Assembly: GCA_014728175.1 (NCBI GenBank)
Contig: WJMA01000013.1
Coordinates: 1-64,000 of the forward strand
DNA length: 64,000 nt
DNA from: Candidatus Fermentibacterota bacterium
GTDB taxonomy: Bacteria > Fermentibacterota > Fermentibacteria > Fermentibacterales > JCC-6
Direction of reading: 5' to 3'
The notes below the pieces were generated by a model, which was not told where the DNA came from, did not search any database, and worked only from the letters and a program-made list of their open reading frames with translations. Shown in pieces: positions 1-7,976 of the stretch (the stretch's first letter is position 1; the number at the start of each line of letters is the position of its first letter). Position numbers and translations under genes: made by a program.

Positions 1-1
1 A

Positions 2-355
2 TCCTGCGACGATCCCTCGGGCGTGGACCTGTTCGTGGAGGTTACGGCGCCTCCGCCCGAGGGGGCGACCGCCGACGAGAGCTACCTTGTGGAATGGAGT
101 GTGAGCGCCGGGGAGTGGCCGGAGGCCCGGGTGCATCTATACGTGGACCGGGACCTGGATCCCTCCACCGGTTTGGTGCAGATAGCTGAGTCGCTGGAGG
201 TGGCTCAGACCGGCTTCAACTGGGTGTGCCGGGATTTTCCCGAAGCCGATTACTTCGTACGGGCCAGCGTTTTACAGGGCCAGTACGAGGAGTCCGATTA
301 CAGCGAGGGTGCGATCACGGTCGATCACCCCGGACCGGCCACAGCAGAGCGGTGA
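2..355 (+). CDS. C-terminal part of an unidentified protein (cut by window edge)
   Basis: The reading frame is open from the first bases to a TGA at 353-355, so this is the last ~117 codons of a gene that begins before the window. The piece is acidic, rich in Val, Ser, Tyr and Glu, with alternating hydrophobic residues that suggest an all-beta, Ig-like or fibronectin-like fold, and it has no membrane helix. I recognise no catalytic motif. An extracellular or periplasmic repeat protein is a guess from composition. It ends about 20 bp before a promoter-like sequence for the next gene, so it is probably the end of its own transcript. Confidence 0.6.
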   Translation, partial: SCDDPSGVDLFVEVTAPPPEGATADESYLVEWSVSAGEWPEARVHLYVDRDLDPSTGLVQIAESLEVAQTGFNWVCRDFPEADYFVRASVLQGQYEESDYSEGAITVDHPGPATAER

Positions 356-375
356 CGGCTCCCCGGGTTCTCGAT

Positions 376-404
376 TTGACTCCAATCGCTTTCGTGGTTA
401 ATGT
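376..404 (+). promoter_or_regulatory. Sigma-70-type promoter for the beta-barrel gene
   Basis: TTGACT at 376-381 and TAATGT at 399-404 are separated by 17 bp. Transcription would begin near 411, leaving a ~50 nt leader before the ATG at 462. The -35 is strong and the -10 is weak. A partial sigma-54-like element overlaps its downstream edge. Confidence 0.4.
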
Positions 405-461
405 CTGGCAAGGCTGTTGAAGCCTTCCTTGGAGTGGAAACGCAACGGTAAGGAGGACGTG

Positions 462-1052
462 ATGAGAGGGTTATTGCTCGCAACCGCGGTCCTTGTGCTC
501 GCAGCCGGAGCTTTGGCCGGCGGGTACTCGCTGGGCTACAAGCAGATGTCGATACCTGCCTACGTAGGTACCGAATGGCTCGGCGACATCTACATGACCA
601 CCGTCCACATGTTCCGGTTCGGAGCGGCCGCTTCTCCGGAGTTCAGGGTCGAAGCTCTTCTGGGCTACAGCAAGTACAGTGTGGACTACGGAGACACCGT
701 GGGCACGGAAGAGTACGAGGCCTCGCTTTACGCTCTGGGTGGCTCGGGATACTACGTGATAGCTGAGCCCGCAAACACGGTGGCCAGCATCGGCGGCTCC
801 TTCGTCTACGTGAGCAGCTCCAGCGAGTCTGACGGAGTCGACGGCCCTTCCACCAGCGGCTTCGTGATCACTCCGGTTCTTCGGGTCGACTTCGCCATTC
901 CCGGCGCCGAGCGGTTCGCTCTGTTCACCGAGTACGGGATCAAGTACGCCAGCCTGACCACCGAGTACTCGGACAATACGGAAGACGACTACTCGGGCTA
1001 CCAGATCTACGGTCCGCCCAACGTCCTGGCGGGAGCGTACTACAGCTTCTAG
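462..1052 (+). CDS. Outer-membrane beta-barrel family protein
   Basis: A 196-residue protein with a clear signal peptide: Met-Arg, a hydrophobic run of about 15 residues, then Ala-Leu-Ala-Gly. The mature part is rich in Tyr, Ser, Gly and Thr with alternating hydrophobics, and it ends in Tyr-Tyr-Ser-Phe. A C-terminal aromatic residue is the usual recognition signal for outer-membrane barrel assembly. The size suits an eight-stranded barrel of the OmpW/OmpX type, but I cannot name the family. The ATG at 462 is chosen because AGGAGG lies at 451-456 and the signal peptide starts there; an in-frame ATG at 417 would put 15 charged residues in front of it. A GC-rich hairpin follows. Confidence 0.7.
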   Translation: MRGLLLATAVLVLAAGALAGGYSLGYKQMSIPAYVGTEWLGDIYMTTVHMFRFGAAASPEFRVEALLGYSKYSVDYGDTVGTEEYEASLYALGGSGYYVIAEPANTVASIGGSFVYVSSSSESDGVDGPSTSGFVITPVLRVDFAIPGAERFALFTEYGIKYASLTTEYSDNTEDDYSGYQIYGPPNVLAGAYYSF

Positions 1053-1075
1053 GCGATACCAATAGATGATGTAGA

Positions 1076-1102
1076 GAGGGGCGGGAGATCGGCCCGCCCC
1101 TC
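1076..1102 (+). terminator. GC-rich hairpin after the beta-barrel gene
   Basis: A perfect 10-bp inverted repeat (GAGGGGCGGG at 1076-1085, CCCGCCCCTC at 1093-1102) with a 7-nt loop lies 24 nt after the stop codon. No clear T-run follows, so it may act as a weak intrinsic terminator or as a 3'-end stabiliser. Confidence 0.55.
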
Positions 1103-1139
1103 CAGCGTATACCCCTGTCTAATTCAACTGTGGCCCGGA

Positions 1140-1167
1140 TTGACAGACCCGGGCTAGCTGGTATCTT
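1140..1167 (+). promoter_or_regulatory. Promoter for argF
   Basis: A consensus TTGACA at 1140-1145 is followed after 16 bp by TATCTT at 1162-1167. The start of transcription would be near 1174, giving a ~60 nt leader. I see no obvious arginine-repressor operator in the leader. Confidence 0.5.
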
Positions 1168-1233
1168 CCGCCGTAAACCGCGTTGGACAAGGAGTAACGC
1201 CCGCTCATTGAGAGCAGTGAACGGAGGTGGCTC

Positions 1234-2175
1234 ATGGCGATGAACCTGAGGGGAAGACACCTTCTTACCCTGTTGGACCTGGAGAGGCCGGAAATCCGCT
1301 ACCTTCTGGATCTTGCCCACACCCTGAAGGCTGAAAGGCTCTCCGGCCAGCATCAGAGACGTTTCGAGGGAAGAACCCTCGCCATGCTGTTCGAGAAGCG
1401 TTCCACCCGTACCCGGTGCGCCTTCGAGACCGCCTTCGGTGAGGAGGGCGGCCATCCGGTTTTCCTGTCCACCTCCGACATCCAGCTGGGGGTGAAGGAG
1501 AGCATAGAGGATACGGCCAGGGTACTGGGCAGAATGTTCGATGGAATCATGTTCAGGGGTTTCGAGCAGAAGACGGTGGAGAAACTCGCCAAGTATGCCG
1601 GCATTCCCGTCTTCAACGGCTTGACCGATCTCTACCATCCGACCCAGGTGCTGGCGGACCTGCTGACCATAGAGGAATGCGTTGGTGACGTTAGGGGCCT
1701 GAAGCTGGTCTACGTGGGAGATGGCCGCAACAATATGGCCAACAGTCTGATGATTGGGTCTGCCCTGACCGGGATGAACTGCACCATCCTGGCTCCGGAG
1801 AGCCTGCAGCCCGCGAAAGACCTGCTTGGTACGGTGAAGAAGATCGCCGACCAATCGGACTGCGAGATAGTTGTGACCCCCGAAAGGAAGAAAGCCCTCC
1901 CCGGAGCCGACATCGTTTACACCGACGTATGGGTCTCCATGGGAGAGGAGAAAGGCATTAAGGAGCGAGAGGCTCTCCTGGAGCCTTATCGCGTAGACAA
2001 AGAGATGATGGCACAGACCCAGAATCCGGAATGCCTGTTCATGCATTGCCTGCCAGCGGTAAAAGGAAACGAGGTAACCTTCGAGGTGATCGAGGGGCCC
2101 AATTCCGTGGTCTGGGACGAGGCCGAGAACAGGAAGCACACGATCAAGTCCCTTATGGTTGCGTCCATGCTGTAG
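1234..2175 (+). CDS. argF: Ornithine carbamoyltransferase
   Basis: Transfers the carbamoyl group of carbamoyl phosphate to ornithine, giving citrulline for arginine synthesis in the cytoplasm. The 313-residue length is typical. The carbamoyl-phosphate motif Ser-Thr-Arg-Thr-Arg is at residues 57-61, His-Pro-Thr-Gln at 135-138, and the ornithine-side His-Cys-Leu-Pro motif near 271. The Val-Ser-Met-Gly-Glu stretch also favours ornithine over aspartate as substrate. The start has GGAGG about 7 nt upstream and its own promoter. It stands alone with no other arginine gene nearby, so a catabolic or deiminase-type role cannot be excluded, although no partner for one is present. Confidence 0.95.
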   Translation: MAMNLRGRHLLTLLDLERPEIRYLLDLAHTLKAERLSGQHQRRFEGRTLAMLFEKRSTRTRCAFETAFGEEGGHPVFLSTSDIQLGVKESIEDTARVLGRMFDGIMFRGFEQKTVEKLAKYAGIPVFNGLTDLYHPTQVLADLLTIEECVGDVRGLKLVYVGDGRNNMANSLMIGSALTGMNCTILAPESLQPAKDLLGTVKKIADQSDCEIVVTPERKKALPGADIVYTDVWVSMGEEKGIKEREALLEPYRVDKEMMAQTQNPECLFMHCLPAVKGNEVTFEVIEGPNSVVWDEAENRKHTIKSLMVASML

Positions 2176-2199
2176 CGCAAGTATTTTCTCGGTTCCAAG

Positions 2200-2215
2200 C
2201 GGGCGTTTGCGCCCG
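2200..2215 (+). terminator. Hairpin after argF
   Basis: CGGGCG and CGCCCG form a perfect 6-bp stem with a four-base loop, 25 nt after the argF stop. A short T-run follows only at about 2231-2235, so termination here is uncertain. Confidence 0.4.
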
Positions 2216-2264
2216 TACGACCTATGCTCCTTTTTGGATTATCAAGCGGAAGGAATTCCCACCG

Positions 2265-3461
2265 ATGCTGCTTCTGGCTGCCTTGCTGGTTACCATCGAC
2301 GCAGGCTACGCCCCTGAGGGGCCGCTGAGCAGCTCTGCTATGCTGGCCGAGGTCGACCCTTACAGCTACCTGATCGGCCCCGGCGACGTGTTGTGGCTGA
2401 CCACGGACGGAGGCCTGCCTTCGGAGATGGCCGATTCCGTGGCGGGGGGAATGCGTCTCCAGGTCACCCCCGACGGCAACGCGCTGGTGCCCTTGATCGG
2501 ACCTTTCCAGGTGGCAGGCTCCACATTGGCGGAAGCCTCCGAGATCATCGAGGAAAATTTCGATGCCAGGTTCAGGGGGCTTCGGTCCGAGGTGGGCCTG
2601 GCCCGGATGCGTCATTTCAGGGTTCCGATTACGGGGAAAGTGGCCAGCCCGGGCGTGGTTACGGTTACCGGCGCTCAGAGGCTTTCGGACGTTCTTTTTG
2701 CGAGTTGCGGAGGTATATCACCCTCCGGATCGTGGTCCGGAATCTTTGTGATTCACTCTTCCGGTGACACCTCGGTGGTGGATCTGGCCAGTTACTTCTA
2801 CGACGGTGATCCATCATCCAATCCCGCACTGAACATGGGGGACCACGTTCATGTTCCCCAGGCCAGCGGGGTGGTCGTGGTGGAGGGGGCCGTCCTGATA
2901 AATCGTCTGTATGGAACCGGCCCCTCGGGCGAGCACGGAACGTGGCCGGAGAACATGCAGGCGTACGTGGAGCACCGCCCGGGAGAGACCGTTAGTGAGC
3001 TGCTGGACAGGGTCGGGGGCCTGGCCCCCTGGGCCTTCCCGGAGAGCACCTACATTGCGAGGGACCGTGAAGAAGGCGAGATCGTACGTATCTCAGCCCA
3101 ACTCGGCGACCCGATCGAGGATCCGGTACTGCTCGATGGAGACGTGATCGTATGCCCCGGAGCGCCTTCAATTGTTACGGTCTCCGGTCATGTGGCCAAC
3201 CCCGGAAGGTATCCACATTTCGCGGGTATGGATCCCTTCTACTACATTGGTCAGGCCGGGGGGGTAGACGACAGGGCCGACGTCGATGGAACCAGGATAA
3301 CCGCTCCCAGCGGAGCCGAGTGGAACATCGAAGAGGTGGAGGATGTTCTGGCCGGTTCCACCATCGAGGTTCCCCGCAAGACCTTGATCTGGTGGCAGGA
3401 CTATCTGACCATTGCCACCGGCGTAGCCAGCGTGGTAATAGCCTGGAAGAGCATTTTCTGA
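2265..3461 (+). CDS. Polysaccharide export protein, Wza-like (Poly_export/SLBB)
   Basis: A 398-residue outer-membrane export channel subunit for capsule or exopolysaccharide. After a short hydrophobic leader, the Poly_export domain begins with the characteristic Tyr-Leu-Ile-Gly-Pro-Gly-Asp-Val motif. At least two SLBB-type segments follow (Val-Thr-Gly-Lys-Val-Ala-Ser-Pro-Gly and Val-Ser-Gly-His-Val-Ala-Asn-Pro-Gly), and a single hydrophobic helix lies at the very end, like the Wza membrane-spanning helix. I see no clear lipobox. The ATG at 2265 is preferred because AAGGA lies about 10 nt upstream and the leader begins there; the frame stays open further up into argF. The stop is one base from the next ATG, so it is co-translated with the Wzz-like gene. 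Confidence 0.85.
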   Translation: MLLLAALLVTIDAGYAPEGPLSSSAMLAEVDPYSYLIGPGDVLWLTTDGGLPSEMADSVAGGMRLQVTPDGNALVPLIGPFQVAGSTLAEASEIIEENFDARFRGLRSEVGLARMRHFRVPITGKVASPGVVTVTGAQRLSDVLFASCGGISPSGSWSGIFVIHSSGDTSVVDLASYFYDGDPSSNPALNMGDHVHVPQASGVVVVEGAVLINRLYGTGPSGEHGTWPENMQAYVEHRPGETVSELLDRVGGLAPWAFPESTYIARDREEGEIVRISAQLGDPIEDPVLLDGDVIVCPGAPSIVTVSGHVANPGRYPHFAGMDPFYYIGQAGGVDDRADVDGTRITAPSGAEWNIEEVEDVLAGSTIEVPRKTLIWWQDYLTIATGVASVVIAWKSIF

Positions 3462-3462
3462 C

Positions 3463-4710
3463 ATGGAGCCACAGCGGAGACCTTCCTGGTACCTGTACGT
3501 TCTGGTGGCCAACAGGTGGTTCATCGTAAGGGTGATCCTGTTGGTGATGATCCCCACCGTGGTCATTACCTACCTGCTGCCCAAGAAGTACACCGTCGAG
3601 ACCGTGATAATGCCCCCAGAGGAGCGATCTGCGCCCAGCCTTAGCATCGGGGGCATGGGAGCCTCCGAGTTCGCCGGGTTCTTCAGCGGGGGAATGGGAT
3701 TCTCTCTTCCCCTGATGACCACCATGTCCGACGTGTACCGGGAGGTGCTGAACAGCCGCAGCCTGATAGAGAGTGTCATACTCCGGACCTCCTACCTGGA
3801 CTCGACGGAGCTGAGGGAGAAGTACGAGGCTGACGAGCAGCTGGGATTGTATTGGGCCAGGAAGCGCTTCAGGAAGAGTTACGCTGCCGAGGTAACCCCC
3901 GCCGGATTCATCCAGATCCATATGACCACCGGTGATCCCTATTACTCCGTAAGAGTCTCCGAGGCAGTGGTGGCGGTTCTGGACAGCATGATGACAGAAG
4001 TCTGGACCAGCAGGGCCAGGCAGACCAGAGAGCAGCTGGAGCGTAGGCTGTCAAATTCCGACAGCCTTCTCCAGGCCGCCGCGGACAGCCTTCAGGCTTT
4101 CGAGAAGCGGCACGGTGTGGTGGCGCTGGAGGAGGAGATCTCTGCGTTCGTAGGAAATCTGGCCAGTTTGAAGCGGCAGTACATCGAGTACAAGTCGGCG
4201 GCTCAGGCCCTGAGAGCCGGATACGGGTCCTCCACCGCCTCCCTGGAGATGGAGCATAGGGCCGAAGCCCTCATGGAGGCCATAGAGATGCTGGAGGTCG
4301 GAGAGGTGCCTCCCGGTTACGAGGATTTCGCGTCGGGCGTAGCTTTGAATGAAATTCCCGATCTGGAGTTCGAGTATGCTAGCATGCGCAGCGACTTCGA
4401 GATGGCCCAGAGACTTAACAGCAGCCTTAAGCTGAGCTACGAGGATGCGTTGCTGCAGGAGGAGGAACCACAGAAGGCGGTAAGGGTATTAGATCCTCCC
4501 CGTCATCCGGGATGGAAGAGCAAGCCCAAGAAGTTATTCATCTGGATAGAGGTTTTCCTCATAACCCTGCTGGCGTTGATTTTCTTCCTGTTCCTGCGCG
4601 AAAGGATACGCTTCTTCAAGCGCGATAATCCCGAGAGTTGGTCCAGATGGGAGGGTCTGTTGGCGGAAGTGAAGGGCGATCTGAAGTTCTGGAAGAGGCG
4701 GCGACGCTAA
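3463..4710 (+). CDS. Wzz-type polysaccharide chain-length determinant
   Basis: A 415-residue inner-membrane co-polymerase-like protein that likely sets polysaccharide chain length and pairs with the upstream export channel. It has one membrane helix near residues 18-40, a long periplasmic region with heptad-rich coiled coil (about 180-330), a Pro-rich stretch (Asp-Pro-Pro-Arg-His-Pro), and a second helix near 355-378 followed by a basic cytoplasmic tail. No Walker motif or tyrosine-kinase domain is fused, so this is the short, kinase-free form. It is convergent with rsgA, with only 10 bp between stops and no terminator visible. Confidence 0.85.
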   Translation: MEPQRRPSWYLYVLVANRWFIVRVILLVMIPTVVITYLLPKKYTVETVIMPPEERSAPSLSIGGMGASEFAGFFSGGMGFSLPLMTTMSDVYREVLNSRSLIESVILRTSYLDSTELREKYEADEQLGLYWARKRFRKSYAAEVTPAGFIQIHMTTGDPYYSVRVSEAVVAVLDSMMTEVWTSRARQTREQLERRLSNSDSLLQAAADSLQAFEKRHGVVALEEEISAFVGNLASLKRQYIEYKSAAQALRAGYGSSTASLEMEHRAEALMEAIEMLEVGEVPPGYEDFASGVALNEIPDLEFEYASMRSDFEMAQRLNSSLKLSYEDALLQEEEPQKAVRVLDPPRHPGWKSKPKKLFIWIEVFLITLLALIFFLFLRERIRFFKRDNPESWSRWEGLLAEVKGDLKFWKRRRR

Positions 4711-4720
4711 TCCGTCCGCC

Positions 4721-5626
4721 CTACCTGCGCTGATCCTTCCGATCCGTTTCTTCGAGTATCGAAAGGTACGATTCGTACCTGTCCCTGGATACCTCTCCCC
4801 GTTCCACCGCGGCCATGACCGCACAGCCGGGCTCGGTTCTATGCATACAGTCCCTGAACCTGCAGTCTCGATGGAACGGACGGAACTCCGGAAAACAGTC
4901 GCTCAGCTCTCTCGAATCGATGTGGCTAACCGAGAACAGCCGCAGCCCCGGAGTGTCTATGAGGATGGTTTCCTGCCCCAGGTTGATCAGCCTTGTGGCC
5001 ACCGTGGTATGCTTGCCGGTGGAGGTCTTGGCGCTGAGTGAGCCGACCCTGAGATCGAGGTCCGGGCGGAGCGAGCGGGCGATGGATGTCTTGCCGGTTC
5101 CCGACGGACCGGTCATCACCACCGAGAGCCCGGCCAGCTGAGACCTCAGCCTTTCCATACCTTGACCGGTTAGGCAGCTGGTGCGAAAAATCATGTATCC
5201 GGCCTTCGAGTAGGGTGCAGCGGCGCCCTCGATTTTCCCGTCGTGCTCCTCGAGGTCGATCTTGTTGAGCACTATCGCCGCGTCCAGCCCCATCTGCTCG
5301 CACGAGACCAGCGCTCTGTCCACAAATCCAGTGTCCAGGTCCGGTTCGCGAATGGAAACCACCACCAGGACCAGATCAACGTTGGCTGCGATCACCTGCC
5401 GGGAACCGCTGGAAGAGGTTCTGGCCAGTACCTTGCGCCGGGGAAGAATCTCCACAACGAACAGCGTTTCTCCCCTCTCCTCCACCACTGCCCAATCGCC
5501 CGCAACGGGTGTGCCTTCCCTGTACACCCTTCCGGAGATCTCTCCGGAGCGGTGGGAGCCGTTCTCTGTCATGAGAGTAACGCCGCGCCTGCCCACCGAG
5601 GAGACCCGCATCTCCATTTCGCTCAC
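4721..5626 (-). CDS. rsgA: Ribosome small subunit-dependent GTPase A
   Basis: A circularly permuted GTPase that checks late 30S subunit assembly. The 301 residues show an N-terminal OB-like domain, then the G4 motif Asn-Lys-Ile-Asp near residue 121, the P-loop Gly-Pro-Ser-Gly-Thr-Gly-Lys-Thr near 171, and Asp-Thr-Pro-Gly. This permuted order is diagnostic. A C-terminal zinc knuckle follows (Cys-x5-Cys-x-His-x5-Cys). It starts with GTG, and that GTGA overlaps the stop of the FtsB-like gene by four bases, which implies translational coupling. Confidence 0.95.
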   Translation of the reverse strand: MSEMEMRVSSVGRRGVTLMTENGSHRSGEISGRVYREGTPVAGDWAVVEERGETLFVVEILPRRKVLARTSSSGSRQVIAANVDLVLVVVSIREPDLDTGFVDRALVSCEQMGLDAAIVLNKIDLEEHDGKIEGAAAPYSKAGYMIFRTSCLTGQGMERLRSQLAGLSVVMTGPSGTGKTSIARSLRPDLDLRVGSLSAKTSTGKHTTVATRLINLGQETILIDTPGLRLFSVSHIDSRELSDCFPEFRPFHRDCRFRDCMHRTEPGCAVMAAVERGEVSRDRYESYLSILEETDRKDQRR

Positions 5627-5931
5627 TCGTCCGTTCGGTCCAGGAAACGAACCACGAACTCGCCGGGCCTTCCCCAGCCCATGATTTCCCTGACCTTCCT
5701 CTCCATGTAAAGCGAATCGCTCCGCAGCATCCGTATCTCAGTGCGGAGGGACTCCACCTCCATGTTGAGGGAGTCGATCTGATGCTCGATCGCCTCTCTC
5801 CGCTTCCGTATGCGCATCAGAGCCAGCACACCGTTACGGTTGAAGAGAACGAAACCTACCGCCAGGATGAACAGAACCACGGCCGTTATCACCAGGATGC
5901 GGGTGTAGCTCTTCCTTCTTCTGCGCTTCAA
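5623..5931 (-). CDS. FtsB/DivIC-like septum formation protein
   Basis: A 102-residue bitopic membrane protein: a very basic N-terminus, one membrane helix at about residues 11-30, then an external heptad-repeat coiled coil (about 38-80) and a short tail. This matches the FtsB/DivIC family, which bridges FtsL and FtsQ in the divisome. It starts with TTG, preceded by GGAGAG. It lies between the HD-GYP gene (71-bp gap) and rsgA (four-base overlap). The family is short and variable, so the assignment rests on architecture and not on a unique motif. Confidence 0.75.
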   Translation of the reverse strand: MKRRRRKSYTRILVITAVVLFILAVGFVLFNRNGVLALMRIRKRREAIEHQIDSLNMEVESLRTEIRMLRSDSLYMERKVREIMGWGRPGEFVVRFLDRTDE

Positions 5932-6002
5932 TTTTCTCTCCGGATGGAAGGATGCCGTTTTCGGGCCCGGTGCGAAGCCAGGGAGTTGACCATCTATCCC
6001 GT

Positions 6003-7976
6003 CTACCGGCCCAGCTCGTGGTGGTAGCTGGACAGGATTTGTTCCGGGGTTCTCTCCGACAGGACCTCCAGGAAGGCGTAAGCGAGAGACGGGTCGAACT
6101 GGGAGCCGGCATTGTTCCTGAGCTCCTCCTTGGCGTAGTCTATTCCGGGCGAGGGTCGGTAAACCCGGTCCGAGTACATGGCGTCGAACGCATCGGAAAC
6201 GCAGAGGATGCGGGCCTTTTGCGGTATTTCCTCTCCCTCTAGCCCCATCGGGTATCCGGACCCATCGTAGCGTTCGTGGTGATGTCGGACCGCTTCCACC
6301 AGGTTCGCGAAGGCCCTCACCGGCTTGAGGATCCTGTACCCCAGCTCGGGATGCTCCTTCATGATGTTGAATTCCTTGTCCGTAAGCGATCCCGGCTTGT
6401 TCAAAATTGAGTCCGGTACACCAATCTTGCCGATATCGTGGAGCATGGCGGCGTTCCTTACGTCGTTACGGTCGCTCTCTCCCAGGCCGGAGTAATCGGA
6501 TATGGCCAGGGAGTAGGCGGTGACGTTACGGGAGTGGTTGTGGGTGTAGGGATCCTTGGCATCGACGGCGCTGGCCAGCGCGCCGATGGTTTGGATGTAG
6601 TTCTGCTCCCCCCTCTCGTGGAACCGCGCGTTGCTCAGGGCCCCTATCCCCTGTCTGGCCAGTATGGGCATGAACGTGGAGTCCAAATCCTCATCGTTTC
6701 CCGGGTACCATCTGGCGAAGAACATTATCCCCTCCAGCTGGCTGTGCTCGGCGAGCTGGACGATGCGGATCCCGGCCAGCCTGGACGTATCCACGTTCCC
6801 CTCCGCCCTGAAGGTGGTGACTATCCGTACCTGAAGCGACTCGTCCAGTACCTCCTGGGACAGCTCCTTCTCGATTCGATCCCTGAGGGGCCCGTAGAGG
6901 AACACGGAGTCCGGCAGTTCGGACCTTAACCTGAAGTATACCAACGGTTTGGAACTCTCCTCTATTACGATCACTCCGAACAGGTCGTAGTCTATTAGCA
7001 GCCGGAATCCCTCGCCCAGAGCGTTGAGGATGGTCTCCGAGTCCAGGGTGCCGGAGAACCTGCTGACTACCCTGTTTATCGTTCTCAGCTCCGAGGTGTT
7101 CCTTCTCAGGTTGTCGGTAAGCCTGTAGTTCATCAGCTGGTTTCCGGCTTGGGCGGAGAAAAGGGACAGGATCTTAAGGTCGCGAGAGGTGAATGGATCG
7201 GGGGTCTGAAGCCGGCCGCAGGCGCAGACCCCGATCTTCTGTCCTCCCCCGGTGAGGGCGGTGGACATCATGTTGCTTTCCTTGCCATTAGACACTGAAT
7301 CGGCCCTCTGAGCGCTGGATATGTACATCCCCTGCTCGCTTCTCCAGGCTTCGTCGATGGCCTTCTGCCAGAGATCCCCTCCTATCATCTCGTCTCGGCC
7401 CGACGAGGACATGAGGACCAGGGAGTCGGGATCTTCATGGTCGGCGAGGTATACCCTGACCGCATTTGCTCGGAAGCTCTTCCTGACCACCGACGAGAAC
7501 CTGCGAAGGAACTCCGGGGTACCCTCGCCGGACACGTCTATGGCGGAGGTCATGTTGCGAAGGTCCTGCAGGGCCCGGTGTGGGAACTCCGAGGACAGTC
7601 GTCTCTTGGCCTCCAGTGTTCGTTCCACGGTCTGAAGAAGGTCCTGGAGGTTGAAAGGCTTGGTAACGAAGTCGAAAGCGCCGTTTCTTATGGCGTTCTT
7701 GGCCAGGTCTATGGATCCGTGCCCCGTGAACAGGACCACCAGGGTGTCGGGGTGGTTCTCCCTTACGTAACCGAGAAGCTCGATGCCTCCCGTCGAGGGC
7801 ATGACTATGTCGCTCATGACCATGTCGAACGGCTTGGAGCCCATCAGGGCCTCGGCCTTGAGGCCGTTTGGGGCCTCGAACACTTCGTAACCCTGGGCCT
7901 GGAGGTACTCCCGACAGGTATTCCTGATCTCCGGGTCGTCGTCGACTATGAGTATCCGTTCCGGGCTTTCCCCCAT
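6003..7976 (-). CDS. Response regulator with GAF domains and HD-GYP output
   Basis: A 657-residue signalling protein. The N-terminal receiver (about 1-125) has the acidic Asp-Asp-Asp cluster, the phospho-acceptor in Val-Met-Ser-Asp-Ile-Val-Met-Pro, and the Lys-Pro near 107. Two GAF-like regions follow (about 150-290 and 310-450). The C-terminal HD-GYP domain has His-Asp-Ile-Gly-Lys-Ile-Gly near 511 and Gly-Tyr-Pro near 574. HD-GYP proteins usually hydrolyse cyclic di-GMP, so this one likely couples a phosphorylation signal to second-messenger breakdown. Its ATG overlaps the stop of the NtrC-type gene (TGATG). No histidine kinase is present in the window. Confidence 0.9.
   Translation of the reverse strand: MGESPERILIVDDDPEIRNTCREYLQAQGYEVFEAPNGLKAEALMGSKPFDMVMSDIVMPSTGGIELLGYVRENHPDTLVVLFTGHGSIDLAKNAIRNGAFDFVTKPFNLQDLLQTVERTLEAKRRLSSEFPHRALQDLRNMTSAIDVSGEGTPEFLRRFSSVVRKSFRANAVRVYLADHEDPDSLVLMSSSGRDEMIGGDLWQKAIDEAWRSEQGMYISSAQRADSVSNGKESNMMSTALTGGGQKIGVCACGRLQTPDPFTSRDLKILSLFSAQAGNQLMNYRLTDNLRRNTSELRTINRVVSRFSGTLDSETILNALGEGFRLLIDYDLFGVIVIEESSKPLVYFRLRSELPDSVFLYGPLRDRIEKELSQEVLDESLQVRIVTTFRAEGNVDTSRLAGIRIVQLAEHSQLEGIMFFARWYPGNDEDLDSTFMPILARQGIGALSNARFHERGEQNYIQTIGALASAVDAKDPYTHNHSRNVTAYSLAISDYSGLGESDRNDVRNAAMLHDIGKIGVPDSILNKPGSLTDKEFNIMKEHPELGYRILKPVRAFANLVEAVRHHHERYDGSGYPMGLEGEEIPQKARILCVSDAFDAMYSDRVYRPSPGIDYAKEELRNNAGSQFDPSLAYAFLEVLSERTPEQILSSYHHELGR

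Noticed and set aside
1053-1233. Riboswitch or arginine operator before argF
   Set aside because: The gap holds a terminator-like hairpin and a promoter, with no conserved aptamer or clear operator palindrome.
940-2139. A 399-codon minus-strand frame opposite argF
   Set aside because: argF is unmistakable on the plus strand; the opposite frame has no start context or recognisable domain.
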